In this document: piece after piece, positions 41,101 through 52,689 of the stretch
Numbering within the stretch: the first letter of the stretch is position 1
How the letters are laid out: every line of letters begins with the position of its first letter
Source: Diphasiastrum complanatum
Lineage: Eukaryota > Streptophyta > Lycopodiopsida > Lycopodiales > Lycopodiaceae
Reading direction: 5' to 3'
DNA: 64,000 bases
Assembly: GCA_029204225.1 (NCBI GenBank)
Contig: CM055095.1
Coordinates: forward strand, 73,902,001-73,966,000
Program-made: the position numbers and the translations under genes
The notes under the pieces: model-generated
What the model was told of the DNA's origin: nothing
What the model saw: the letters and a program-made list of their open reading frames with translations, nothing else
Database searches by the model: none

Positions 41101-44100
41101 GCTCCAAAACCCCTCTGTGCATGTGTCCATGCAAGGTATAAACTCCCCACAAGCACTTTTCATTGCTATTGATACTCTGCACATGCATTGACTGTCCTAA
41201 ACCATGTCCTAACTCCAATTAGGGTGTTTGGGCCTCACAAGGTTATTAATGGCCTCGTCTAGACTAACGTGGCATAACTAATAATCTCGAGTATTGGAGT
41301 ACTGTGTATCCAAGTCTAGGATTAAGCCGAACCGTATGTGCAGGACATGGACGTAACACTCATCGCCGATATTAACCACTACTGATAGTAGCTCCCCACA
41401 TAGCAACACAATAATAGTGTCAAGTAATGCTTGGTTAGCTGAAATGCTCATCAAGGACATTATAGTCATCCACTAAAGAGAAGTGCTATGCATAGTTCTA
41501 TTTTGAGAGAAAAGAAGAGTCAAATAATTTTTCTTCTTTGAGATCTACAACGAAGCATTATTTGGCATACATCAGGCTCCTAAAGATGTGAGCCGATCTG
41601 GCCCGAAAAGGGGAGGGGGGGAGAGAGAGAGAGAGAGAGAGAGAGCATGGCAAATAAATTCCTGATGCTCTTGTACAACCTCCCAAGAACTTGAAATTGA
41701 CTATAGCATATGAAAGCAGTTTGTCAAATAGCAGATCTAGAGAGAGAGAGAGAGAGAGAGAGAGCATGGTAAAAAGATTCCTCGTGCTCTTGTACATCCT
41801 CCCAAGAACTTGAAATTGACTATAGCATATGAAAGCAGTTTGTCAAATAGCCAGATCTAAAGAATGAAGTTTGCTCTCTGATTAATTTGGAAGCTGTGAA
41901 CAATTTGTCTCACTTTGCAACCCAACTAATTTGCAGCTTCATGTGGCAAGAGAAAGGCAACATTGAATAGGCAAGTTGCATCCCAGTATGTAACATAATT
42001 CAACAATCAGTACTTTGATAGATAGATATTGCAGCCTCATATAGCATGTTTGAAGGAATACACTCTTAGATCTGCAAGGTTGCTACAATGATGATGTCAC
42101 ACTTTTAGAAAGTCTTTAATCAGAACAAGATTTTAAGAGACTTTGAACAAAATAGGTTGAGATGCAATTTGACATACTGCGCGTTGCTGCTCAGGAGAGG
42201 CAGAGGCTAGTGCAGAAGCAAGTGCACTGATTGGTACTGACTGATGAGCCATTCCAGTATCACCAGGGGACACTGGGATTCCAGTGATTTCCAGTGGAGG
42301 AGGGACCATTCCACCGAGAAAGTTTTGAGGGGGAACATTGATGCCTGACGTGTTTCTTGCACCTGGACTGAATCGTAAACCGTGATTTCCCCGTTGACCC
42401 ATCTGCAAAGAGACACTAAAACAAGTAAACAATACATACAATAAAAAAATTGTGTGATCACAATTTCATCCCCAACTTAACTAAAGGTCAACCAGTTTCT
42501 GCAGAGCATTGAATTGTGAAAACAAAAACAAGATCAAGTGGTCCCTAAATTGGACTTGGTGCCACTTTTGTTATCTAGGAAGATTAGCAGCATAATACTC
42601 ACTGAGTCCTTCAGGAAACCTCAAGGTGTTCTGTTCATTTATTCAAATAAACCAAGACAACATCTGTGGAGTACAGATTAATCACCTAATTATTGTTTAA
42701 GAGTACAACCAGCTCCAAAAGACAATGTGTAAGAAGATGACTTAGGACTTAACCATGAAGATTTCAAACTACTTTATGCAGAAAACTTTCAGAAATCAGG
42801 GAGACCTGACCTACAGATATTTTCCAAAGGACCACACCTAGCTAGGTTCCACCGACACCTATGTCATGCCTGGCCCAGAATTTGCAGCATTTGGAATGAT
42901 CTACGGTATAAGACGAAATTTAAAAATCACTGCAGAAAGGCAGTTTCGATAATCCAAACCTGCAAATGAAGGTTGGCATGTAGGTTGCTGTCTAATCCTC
43001 TCATTCCAAATATAGACCTTGATCATAGTACTCCATAAGCCACCTTTGCTCTAATCATAGATGCACCGCGATCAGAATCGCAGTTCAGAAACGCGTTTCA
43101 GGATTTTCCCAGAATCGCGCAGAATCTTTTTTTTTTTTTAATCTTTTTAGGCAATATGGGTATCAGATGAAAGCTCTAATTGAGAGCATTATGACTGTGT
43201 AATTTGCCGACTGTTTCGGGTGCGAAACACCAAAAAGTGTGTTTCAGGGAGTTGAAAGGCCAGATCATGAAGAGGCCTTACCGTCGGGGCCGGGGTCTCC
43301 CGACAGCCCCCGGACCCCGCTGCCCCCCCCCCCAACCCCCCACCGAGGGGCTACCGCCCCCCGAACCCCCCCACATCTCCAGTGAAACGATTGCAAAAGT
43401 AATCATCCTCCATACAATTGATAGCCCAAACTGTAAGATTAACATTTACTTAAAACCAGAGCAAATGACAACCAGATAGCTACTGAAAATAAGATCTGTT
43501 TGTGCCTCATCTACTGCACTTCTAAGAGACAAAACGCTGGTTTGATCATTGATCCCCTAAAAAAATTTCAGCCATAAGTTATTTTTCCAAAAAAAAAAAA
43601 AAATTTGCGATTCTGGGTTCAGAATCGCGATTCGCGAATTGCGGACCAGCGAATCGCGATTCGCTGCAACTATGGCTCTAATTAAGAACAGCTTAGAAGC
43701 CTAGAAATATAGCAACCTAAAACAAAAGTCCTGTAATCCTCCAAATCTATTTTTCTCACAAAAAGGACCCTTAGGAAGATTGACATAAACAAAAATAAAG
43801 TGCAATAATGGAGGCTGAGAAGCTGAACAAAAATATGTCCAAAACTGGGTTTACTTGATAGCATCTTACTTTCTGACAGTTACCATTTCATCATTTTTTA
43901 CCTTTCCAAAAGCACATTCATGATTTAACGTGTTGCCAAAAAAACTGCAAGTTCAACCTTAATAAGTTTCAATGTTGGATCTTGAGGGTGACTCCACGAC
44001 ATTGACTATACATAAAGTTATTTTACTTCCATGTGATAAAATAGAATGTCTGAACTCATATGTGATTGACTTTGAAGACGATATGAGTACTTGGAGCACT

Positions 44101-47100
44101 CACACAATGCATCTCTTGCATGACGTACTTAAGTTGACGCAAGAAAAGCTATACATTTTAACCATTAACCTTATTTGAATAGAGCGAAGCATAGGCGGGT
44201 GCTGGAACAAAAATTCAAGTACAGACAGTGTTACAAACATAGCAAGTACTCCCAGACCCAGCCCAGCTCTATCGAACTAGAGATCAAATAAAAGTGGTAA
44301 ATGACATGACCAAACAATGAAAAGGGACAAAAACTAAGTGACCTGATGCTGAGGTAGTGATGAAGGCAATTGTTGCGGATGTTGCGGCCCACCACCTCTC
44401 CGACCACCAACTCTTTGACCCTGCTGGCCTTGCCTCTGAATCAAAGGCAGATAATAATTTTGCATTGGTGCACCTCCAGGTCTTAATCGTGCCACCATTT
44501 GCTGTTGATAACCAAATCCAGCAGGCTGCAGGATACCAGAATTAGCTTTGTAACGGATCTTAAGCAAAATCAATCGAAATCAGACATAATTTCTGTGAAG
44601 TGAAAGTGACCACCAAGCAGAAAGCCCCCAGGGCACCTGTCATGTCTATGTCGTATACATCCACATGCAGTATCAAACTCAACGATCAGATGCTAGCGCA
44701 CACAGTGATTAAAGAACAACAAGAGACGTTCACAAATATAAAAATATACCTGGGGTGGAATCAAACCCAGAGGTGGTTGTCCATAGAAAATCTGCTGACC
44801 TAATCCTGGAGCTCCAGGGTGATATGTTGGTAGATTTGTCGCCACAGCTGGACCGACTCCCGGAGGACTCCTTATTTGGGCAAACTGAGCCTACATTGGC
44901 AGATAAAAAAAGGTTGGACTCTCATAGCTTGTACAGAGTACATCGTATCAAGCACTTAGATTGTCTTGCCTCTTACCTTTCTCTACTTATTATTTGACAT
45001 ATATTATCTGCATACATTTGCCACAAAACGGTACTGTCAAGTTGAAAAGCTTCTTTGAGAGCTATTATAGTACTAAACCACTTTGATACACATTTGGGCT
45101 ACAAAAAAGATGATTATGAGAGCCTCTAACACCCTATTTTTTGTAGCAACAGTCTCAATAATGATTGATTCAACAGGTGTTGAACCTTCAAATCTCCGTG
45201 ATAATTCTGACTTCAATTTGAAACTTGTATAAAAAAGTTCTCATATGTAGTTTCTTATGCTATATTTTTTGAAACCCAGGGAATGTGCGAGAAGTATGGC
45301 GCCTTACGTACATTTCATGTTAAGCAAAAAAAAACAATCCTTCATACGTTTTACTTAACTTTTATCTTTTTGATACTTTTTCTCAATCTGGATCTTTAGA
45401 AACATTTTCAAATCTGAATGTGAATCTGGTAACTGGGCCGTCACCCTCTTGCCTTTTCCTTTCTGGTGCAAACAAGTGTCTGATAGAAACATGGTTGCTT
45501 TGACTAGATGTTTTATACATCTTAAATGACTTAGGCCCAAACTCAGGTCAATTTAAGCATAGAGTTCACTTACGCTCTCAACTTTGACCATGGCTCCTAG
45601 CATCAAGCTTGAAAATTATCTATCTTTGATGAAGCTACACACCGGACCGAACAGTTACAGGCAGTTAAGATCACTCAATTATCCATACGAGAAAAGACAA
45701 TGGTGTTTGTTGATGATTATTCTAGGAAGATGTATGTGGGAATATCTTCTCAAGAATAAGGGTGAGGCATTCAAGTATTTCACATGGTTTAAGAGACAGA
45801 TTAAGATACTTCGTTCGGATAAAGTGGGAGAGTATCTTTCTACAAAATCGCAAGGATCATGGTATAAAGAGACAATTTGCAATTACGGAAACGCCTCGAC
45901 AAAAGGATTTGCTGCATCTTTTCTACAATGTTTTGAGCTACATATCCAAAATTGTAAACAAAAATAAACAAACCAATGGTTCCCAAGCTTTGCCTCATGA
46001 AATCTCCAAAAGATTGAGATTGCCAATGAAGAGGTTGATGATAGACCATATCATATAAGAAAAGAAATCAGCTGACGAGGGGTTGGCAAATCTGGATGCG
46101 AACAATATCAATACTTATTTGCTCCATTCGGATTGATTCATCCACTACCTTGGTAGGACAATCTTGGACTTAATCTATGACTATGATTTTTGCTTTATCC
46201 AATACCACAAGCTGAATAGCACTAATATTTTGTAATTGCACATTTGCACTAGCTAAGGCATAGTGAATAAAATAAGTAGTCAATGATAAAAGTCATATGA
46301 TCGCACTCAAATTTTGTAACTTCTTATAAAATTTCTACATCAATCTAGCGTATCAAATTGCAAGTTTCAAGATTGTAGTATGTATACCCTCTAGAGAGGT
46401 CTATATTCTGTAGATTTGACACAACCCTTTTCAAAAAGTAAAAGTTTAGACAACAAGAAGAAGCCACCTATAATTCTCAAGGGAGCCCTCTTTCTTTGCT
46501 TGCTAATATTAGCCCTAGCCAAAAGGGATATCACATAATCTTGATAGTTGAATGATAACTCTTCAAGACTATGGAAACAATAAGCTTGTCACTTATTGTC
46601 TCTCCCACTAAAGCAAGCTAGTCCATAAGGTCCTTGACCTTTATAATGTGAAAACTTGAGAGTATGTATAACATGTTATGCTAGTAAATGAGCATGGTTG
46701 AATCCATTGTCATATGTATAGACCTGATAATGCCCAAAGCTTTCAATGCATCCCTTGCATTGCAAATGTGAGGAATAATGTTGTCTTTGACAAAGAGATT
46801 GATCACCCTATGTGCCTTTTGTCTTTTGTTTGTGTAGTCCAATTCAATTCAGATGTAGGTACATGCTCTCTACCTATAACCATCTCCCAACAATTCTTGT
46901 CCATTAACCATCTTGAACTTCCACAACCTGTAGTTAGTGCCATCATGAATGCTTGATTCACCCAACAGACTCTCTCCAAGACTAGCCATGCTAAAATCTT
47001 TGCTCAAATGGAAGCTTAACTTGAAAGAAAGAATCTGAAAAGAAATAACTTCCAACAACTAGGTTTTCATCAAAAAGTAGGGTCTGTAACCACTTCAAGG

Positions 47101-50100
47101 CAACACTTCAACGCCTGCTTTCAATTCAACCCTGCCACGTGGTATGGCCTTGATAGCATAAGCACTAGATCCACCTAGATCAGAAAACAAATGCCCCTAC
47201 AAAAGCGCACCCTCTTTATGTGCAACCTCCTCCAAAAAGCTTTGCCAAAACCTAGCCAGAATTAGAAAGTTTTGGATCATAACACTCCCCTTGCCAACAA
47301 CTTGTGCAAGAATCAAACCCTTATCTAAGTCCAACAGATTCACGATTTGGGCCCCACATATCCATCATTTATTGACTATCATTATGTTTACATTTGGCCA
47401 TATTTGGACACTTAAGATCCCACTCCTGTCTGTCTACAACTCCCTTGAAAATATAAATAGGCAATGTTGCCTCATTTGTATAGGTGAATGATGAAGAGTC
47501 TAGCTTAGTAAATCTTGTTCACATTTCCCTCTGATCATTTGGAAATTTCTATTATTTAGCTTGGAATTTTGAAGTTAGTATCAAAGCATCTTCTCAAGCT
47601 AGGAGAAAGTGACTTTCTGCAAGCATCTAATGTTTTTCTTGTTCATTTGATTCACTAGTATGCACACACATCGTCTATTGAAGTTCCTCTCCTATTTAAC
47701 ACCCATTATTTTAGTTTAAAAACAAAACCCTACTTTTCTATTTTGAACTCCCTTCCTTTTGCTGATATTCAAAAGCTTTGCGTCTTTCATACTTTGTCTC
47801 TTTTGTATATCAATATTTGACGAGGAGATTATTCTAAGCATTTGGCATTTGAATAGTGAGGGCGAGGGAAGTGAAGCCTACAACGAATCATCGTCCTAGG
47901 AAATGAATGGATGCAACAATTCCAATAGCAAACAAAGTAAGTGTTCAAGCACTCATGCTACTTGCAAGGATAAGTGTTTGCCACAAATCATAGAAGACTT
48001 GTTGTTCATCTCTAGCAATCAATGTACAAATACCTTCTTTCCTCAAAGGCGTCTAAAAATCATCTTGTGCAAGAAAATTATGTGTGCCCCTTTCTACATT
48101 GTGCTTCATTTGGCTTGGGGTAAAGAGCATCAAATGCAAGAGGTCACTACACTAGCTAGCTAGTCGATGTTCCTACAAGTTAATCTTCTACATTCTCAAG
48201 TTGAAGCAATCTCTATAGAAAATAGGTCACATAACAACCAACTCCATAAAGTTGTAACATGAGGGAAATGGGCAGCATGAAGGTAAATCTGAAAAGAAAG
48301 ACCCAAAGGAAATTGGGGTATAATTTGCTCTTCTTACGAAGCTTGTACTTTCCTTCATGCCATGGCTTACTACTCTAACAGTCTAACTGTGATCGTTTTA
48401 GAGCCATGAAAATTTAAGTTCATGAGTATTCCTTAAGGAGTTAGATTGCCAAAGGCCCGGATAGACCCAATGTACCAAGTTGTTGAGCTTTGTAATAAAG
48501 CATAGCATGCCAAGTTCTTGGTGCAACGAATATAGGTGTGGACTTCATGATGGATACATAGTTGAGCATGCTACCTTGGAGATATCAGCAACGATTCATG
48601 CTTAGAATGACAAATCAGGAAACTCAACAACCTTTAAAAGTGTTACCTGTGAGGAGGAGGCAAAGATGAAATGTTGAGGATTGTCTTTGGATAAGGCTCA
48701 AAGATAGGAAGCAGCCGACAAGAAACATTCCAACACATTTTGCAATATGAGAATTTATATGTAGTTTGACTAATTTTTAGAGGAGATAGTGTTGATCTTA
48801 TTGATGAGACAAAGTAGCCAATTTGACAAGATTAAAGTATCGAGCTTAGTTCCTGAAATGGCCTACAAGAGTGAAGTTAAAGAGAGAGTGTGATCTATTG
48901 GGTTCCTAAACTTCTGATTGATTTGAAATGCTGCATATAATCGTTATTTGATGAGAGTTATGCATGTTGACATGTCACATAGACCTAGCCGCTCACAGCC
49001 AAAGAAATGCAAGCGCACACCTCCCACCAGTAAAAAAACAGTGACCCAAGTATTTCGGGACAACAAGCTCTATAGAATCCAAAGCTGACGAAATTCAACT
49101 TCAACTTGTGCTTGAATCATAGCATCTATAGGAAGTTGCAAGTTTAGAGTGTGAACTTAAGAATTTTGCAGATTGCCTCATCACTTGCAAAGGATATAGA
49201 CTGATGCAACAAGCTTCTTCTTACTATAGCCAAAACAGCTGTGAACAGCAACAAGTATACCTCTAAAAGCTGCACTTAAACATCCCTATCTCACCTGTAA
49301 CCTAGCCCGTCTTTCCTCTTTCCGTTGAGCCAAGGCAACATAAATGGGTTTACTGCCAATCATCTTACCATTCATTTCAGCAACCTGCAGAATTACAGAG
49401 AGGCAAAGCAAGGGATATAAATTCCTCAACAAATTCTATAGAATTAATGCACAGCAGTACAAGGAGAAAGTATTGTCAGCTATGGATAACTAGATTCTCA
49501 AGTACACAAAACACATAAAATGAAAATGCCAGTATTTCACGTCATGTAACTTGGCAAAGAATTTATGTGCAATAACAATGAAGATACATAAAAGATCAGG
49601 AAGCCCCTTTGGACCTTGGTAAGAGACCTCATTCCTACCATCTCCTAAAAAGCCTTTGCAAATATACTAATACTTCCAGCCAGTGAGCAAGCATCAGCTT
49701 ACTTGTCCGTAAAGCTCATTCCAAGGAATGGGCTAAGATGAGGATGCTTTGATAGCTTCAGATGCTGAGCCTTGATAAAATAACTTGAGATCATTGGCAT
49801 TGAATATATTGATTACGTCCAGGATAGTAAAACATTCACATCAAAGCCCATAAACAAATTAAGATTAACAGCATGTTCACTAACCTTGGACATGATACTA
49901 AAATTAAGCTGGCAAACTTCACATGATGCATTCACACAAATAAGGAGGGAAAACTCCTTACAGCTCGACTTGCTTCCTCCGGAGCAGAAAATGCTACAAA
50001 GCCTGAGCCTCTACTCTGCCCTTTAGGGTCCCTCATCACCTGGAGTTTGATTTACAAGAAATTAATTCACATTTAATCATTCAACCATGCACGCTGGTAG

Positions 50101-52207
50101 AACTGAACTTTTCAAGAAAGAGCATGAGTATGAATTCTAAGAGAAAACAGGTCTACATTGAAACTCTGATCCACTTTGATACTCACTTTGCAGGAAGCTA
50201 TATTCCCAAATTCTAAAAAAAGTTCTTGCAGTTTATCATCGTCTATATTGTCATCTAGGTTCTTAAGGTACAAGTTTACTCCTTGTAACTTGTCTACATT
50301 CTCTTTACGCTCCTGTTCAAACTTTTCTCGCAGCTCTGCTTCTCTCTCCGACTTTTTCTGTGCCCTTCCTACATATAGCTCTCTGCCCTCAATCTTCTTG
50401 CCGTTCAACGCCTCAACAGCCTTGGCAGCGTCATCGCCATGTTCAAAGTTTACAAATCCAAAACACTTAGAGTTGCCATCTACATCCCTGATGACAACTG
50501 CACTGCTAATTGTACCATAAGTACCAAAAATTTGCCTCAGTTCATCCTCACCAGTGGTCTCTGCCAAGTTCTTTACGTAGATATTACTAAACTTGGTATT
50601 TGCAGCAGCTTGATCCCTTTCCTGACGCCGCACAAAAGGGCCAACATACACTTGCTTGTCATTGAGTAGCATGCCATTTAGTTTCTCAATGGCAGTCTGT
50701 GCTGCTTCTTCCTGCTCAAACTGAACAAACGCATGACCCTTGGACTGCCCAGAGGCATCTATAGCCACTTTACAAGAGAGAATCGTGCCGAAGACAGAAA
50801 ATGTATCATACAAGGCTCTGTTGTCGATGCTTTTATCTAGATTCTGTGAAATATAAAACTAATCAGCAAAATATATGATGGAAAGTTATTTGCATAGAAA
50901 CGTTGAATAGATAACCTTTTCCTGAACATTTACAATATGATATTTTACAAACCTTGATATATATATTCGCAGTTCCAGTTTTGCGAAGGGTCGGATCACG
51001 GTGAGAAAACATAATCCGAACCGCTTTACCATTGATAATGGTAAAATTTAATAATTCCAATGCTCGTGAAGCTGCAAAATAAATCAAAACATCTCATTAC
51101 TGCAAAGGGTAGACACTGGTAAAAAAGACAAACCTGCTAATGCATCATTTGAACTTTTCAAGGCACAAACCAAAAACTGACAAGAAGCATCTCATTATAT
51201 TGACAAGAAACTAGCAGCAGACCGTTAGTTGAAGTGGCAACAGTGTTATGGGTATATCAGCATTCTGAACCTCTCTAACTAGCTCAAAAGTTACTCAAAA
51301 CAACAATACGTTGAGATGAGCAACTTGTTGATGTGTTTATTCACAAGCAGGGAAAGAGCAATGTGTGACTCAAGTTAAATGTTAGCAGTAAGCGACTGCA
51401 CTACGTCACTGATAAAGCAATATAAGCATCAAATATTAACATACGATTACTTTAGCCTCTGACCAGTTGACCATTCATGATTCTTGATGTTAAGACTTCC
51501 TACTGGAATGCTTTCTAAAAGCTTGATGTTAATATCATAACCAAGCAGGGTGAAATGTGCGCGGATTTCGCAACGACGGCCAATATACCTTACGCGGCCA
51601 AAAACTATCACCGTGCTAATAAGCACAATAATAGAGGCAACAAACATTGGCGACAGAACTCCTCGAATTGTTGTGAAAATATCCATTACTATAAGTAGTC
51701 TAGAAACCTATTCCAAAAAGCAACACTGAAAAGCAACTTTCGGTATGAAAATCGACTACAAGCAAACTCAAATGCTTGAGAAATACTTAGAATAAGAAAT
51801 CATAACCAGATAGTAATCCATCAGTTGAGTGACTGCAACTAGCTTTTATTTTTTTACGAAACTAATGCATTTACATGGAACAAAAAATAACGGCAGGGCT
51901 TGAGTGCACATGCAAGATAAAGGCCAAAGTTCCAATAAATAACTCCATAAACAAAAGGCTCACCATCTTGAACGTTGTTGTAGTTGACGTAGGCATATCC
52001 AAGCGATGCTTTTGTCATTAGGTCTCGACAAACTCTGATAGAAACAACAGGTCCTATTTGACTGAAAATATTGTAAAGCTGAGCCTCCGATACAGTTATA
52101 TCTAGGTCTCCAACATACAGAGATGTCGAGACAGTGTGAGCAGGCGGAGGTATGCCTCCAGAGGGTTGAGACGTTTGCTGCTGAGCCTGTGACTGCAGTT
52201 GCGCCAT
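35182..52207 (-). CDS. PAB: cytoplasmic poly(A)-binding protein, nine exons, 663 aa
   Basis: Exons (minus): 52207-51964, 51071-50953, 50843-50187, 50039-49962, 49384-49295, 44890-44750, 44525-44343, 42402-42178, 35436-35182. All introns are GT-AG and phases agree over 1992 bp. Four RRMs are visible by their RNP2/RNP1 pairs: [50 protein letters not shown], and [18 protein letters not shown] Pro/Gln/Gly-rich linker (about 397-579) follows, including an RGG-like RVGGRRGGG. The last exon is the MLLE (PABC) domain with LGEQLYPLV and KVTGMLLEM. It binds mRNA poly(A) tails and links them to eIF4G and PAM2 proteins in the cytoplasm. The length is usual for plants. The gene spans 17 kb because introns 5 (4.4 kb), 7 (1.9 kb) and 8 (6.7 kb) hold transposons; no exon is damaged. 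Confidence 0.96.
36220..36692 (-). mobile_element. 3' LTR of the intronic Gypsy element (only its start is recognisable)
   Basis: From 36692 downward the minus strand matches the 5' LTR (41358 downward) for about 105 bases (TGTTACGTCCA to GTTAGTC), then diverges. The following sequence contains a short CT array (36474-36492). It may be an LTR of a related subfamily or a recombinant; the low boundary is a guess. Confidence 0.5.
36693..36707 (-). other. polypurine tract of the intronic Gypsy element
   Basis: On the plus strand TTCTTCCCCCCTTG, so CAAGGGGGGAAGAA on the minus strand, directly before TGTTACGTCC. It marks the 3' LTR start. Confidence 0.75.
36708..38160 (-). pseudogene. Gypsy reverse transcriptase/RNase H, in PABP intron 8
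   Basis: On the minus strand: a pre-RT segment [19 protein letters not shown] (near 37850), RT motif [20 protein letters not shown] and [17 protein letters not shown]-like sequence (37690-37770), YEFLV-type YHH... catalytic surroundings in broken frames (37440-37560), and [20 protein letters not shown] (37195-37240). Stops and shifts break it. Integrase is not seen: about 36.7-36.9 kb runs straight to the polypurine tract. A roughly 105-bp unit is tandemly duplicated at 36915-37122. Confidence 0.8.
38460..39290 (-). pseudogene. Gypsy gag, in PABP intron 8
   Basis: The minus strand reads [39 protein letters not shown] (the retrotransposon gag domain), [12 protein letters not shown] with [14 protein letters not shown], and a knuckle-like [13 protein letters not shown] whose final Cys has become Phe. 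Frames shift between these parts. The order toward RT at 37.8 kb is correct for Gypsy. Confidence 0.8.
39291..40871 (-). mobile_element. leader/spacer of the intronic Gypsy element
   Basis: Lies between the gag start and the primer-binding site. No coding recognised; there are A-rich stretches near 39550-39620. Confidence 0.45.
40872..40883 (-). promoter_or_regulatory. primer-binding site of the intronic Gypsy element
   Basis: TGGTATCAGAGC on the minus strand, one base after an LTR ending CCCTTACA at 40885. Confidence 0.88.
40885..41358 (-). mobile_element. 5' LTR of the intronic Gypsy element, 474 bp
   Basis: Bounded on the minus strand by TGTTACGTCCATGTCC (41358) and TTTCCCTTACA (40885), next to the primer-binding site. 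It is related to the LTR at 22110-22617. Confidence 0.8.
41610..41865. repeat. 120-bp tandem duplication, each copy headed by a (GA)n run
   Basis: Two near-identical copies (about 41618-41736 and 41738-41858) each begin with a GA run of 20-26 bases, then GCATGG, then TCCCAAGAACTTGAAATTGA and AGCAGTTTGTCAAATAGC. They lie in PABP intron 8, about 320 bp below exon 8. The similarity implies a recent event. Confidence 0.88.
43048..43682. mobile_element. hAT-like non-autonomous element with 8-bp target duplication, in PABP intron 7
   Basis: The element (43056-43674, about 619 bp) begins CATAGATGCACCGCGATC and ends, on the reverse strand, CATAGTTGCAGCGAATCG; inner arms are rich in GAATCGCGATTC. GCTCTAAT flanks it on both sides (43048-43055 and 43675-43682). 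An 8-bp duplication with short terminal inverted repeats fits the hAT superfamily. No transposase is encoded. It includes a GC/C-rich stretch (43280-43375) and a pure A run. Confidence 0.8.
45680..45960 (+). pseudogene. Copia integrase fragment in PABP intron 5
   Basis: The plus strand reads FVDDYSRKM in one frame, then [19 protein letters not shown] and [14 protein letters not shown] in another, the integrase core of Copia with a frameshift near 45735. The catalytic-region GGEY has become VGEY. It is antisense to the host gene and nothing of RT follows. Confidence 0.75.
46880..47035 (-). pseudogene. Copia gag N-terminal scrap in PABP intron 5
   Basis: The minus strand has [20 protein letters not shown] followed by [10 protein letters not shown], the usual gag start, in a short frame. 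No continuation was found below it, so it is an isolated remnant. Confidence 0.55.
47060..49290. other. rest of PABP intron 5, nothing recognised
   Basis: A weak primer-binding-like string (AGTATCAAAGCATC, near 47578) and short chance frames only; likely old transposon debris. Confidence 0.4.
51447..51686 (-). CDS. 79-codon ORF inside PABP intron 1, one predicted membrane segment
   Basis: I do not recognise it. It starts [20 protein letters not shown] and continues with [10 protein letters not shown], a hydrophobic run of about 20 residues, then basic residues ([12 protein letters not shown]) and a mixed C-terminus. It is on the same strand as the host gene and within its first intron, so it might be an exonised or captured fragment, or chance. 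There is no family evidence. Confidence 0.25.
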   Translation of the reverse strand: MDIFTTIRGVLSPMFVASIIVLISTVIVFGRVRYIGRRCEIRAHFTLLGYDINIKLLESIPVGSLNIKNHEWSTGQRLK

Positions 52208-52581
52208 CTTTCAAAATGCTAGCACCGAACAAAATATCCTAAACAAAAACTTACGAGCAAACTCGCTCCGAAGTAAAACTGTTCCAATATGAAGCAAAAT
52301 TTTAGGGAATCTTTTCGTTTGAATCGCTCTTCCGATTCACCACAAATGCAGTCATCACTCGATTTCTCAACATTTTTTACGGATTTTTCAGGATTAAGAG
52401 GGAAGAAACCTCTTGAAATACGATTCAGGAGAAGCGGAAAGCTTCCTTTAAGTGGTCATTTGATATTGTGCCACAAAAAACTCTCTGCTCGGGCTTCATT
52501 CTTTCGCTGCAGCCAACACCACCGCAAATCTGTTCGACAAAATAAGTCCTGAACGAACAAAATTTCTCGATCCGATACAGG

Positions 52582-52607
52582 ATCTGCTGCTGCTGCCGCT
52601 GCTGCTC
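52582..52607 (-). repeat. imperfect (CAG)n in the PABP leader
   Basis: On the minus strand GGAGCAGCAGCGGCAGCAGC and so on, 375-400 bases upstream of the start codon, probably in the 5' untranslated region. Confidence 0.7.
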
Positions 52608-52689
52608 CAGCTCCAGACGAGAGCAAACGAAGGCGCCAGCCATGCCAGCGGCGTTGTGTTGTCGCTCACCTCTGCTCTCAACCAAGTCG

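Noticed and set aside
43972-44178. 68-codon frame in PABP intron 7
   Set aside because: Opposite strand to the gene, no motif, chance length.
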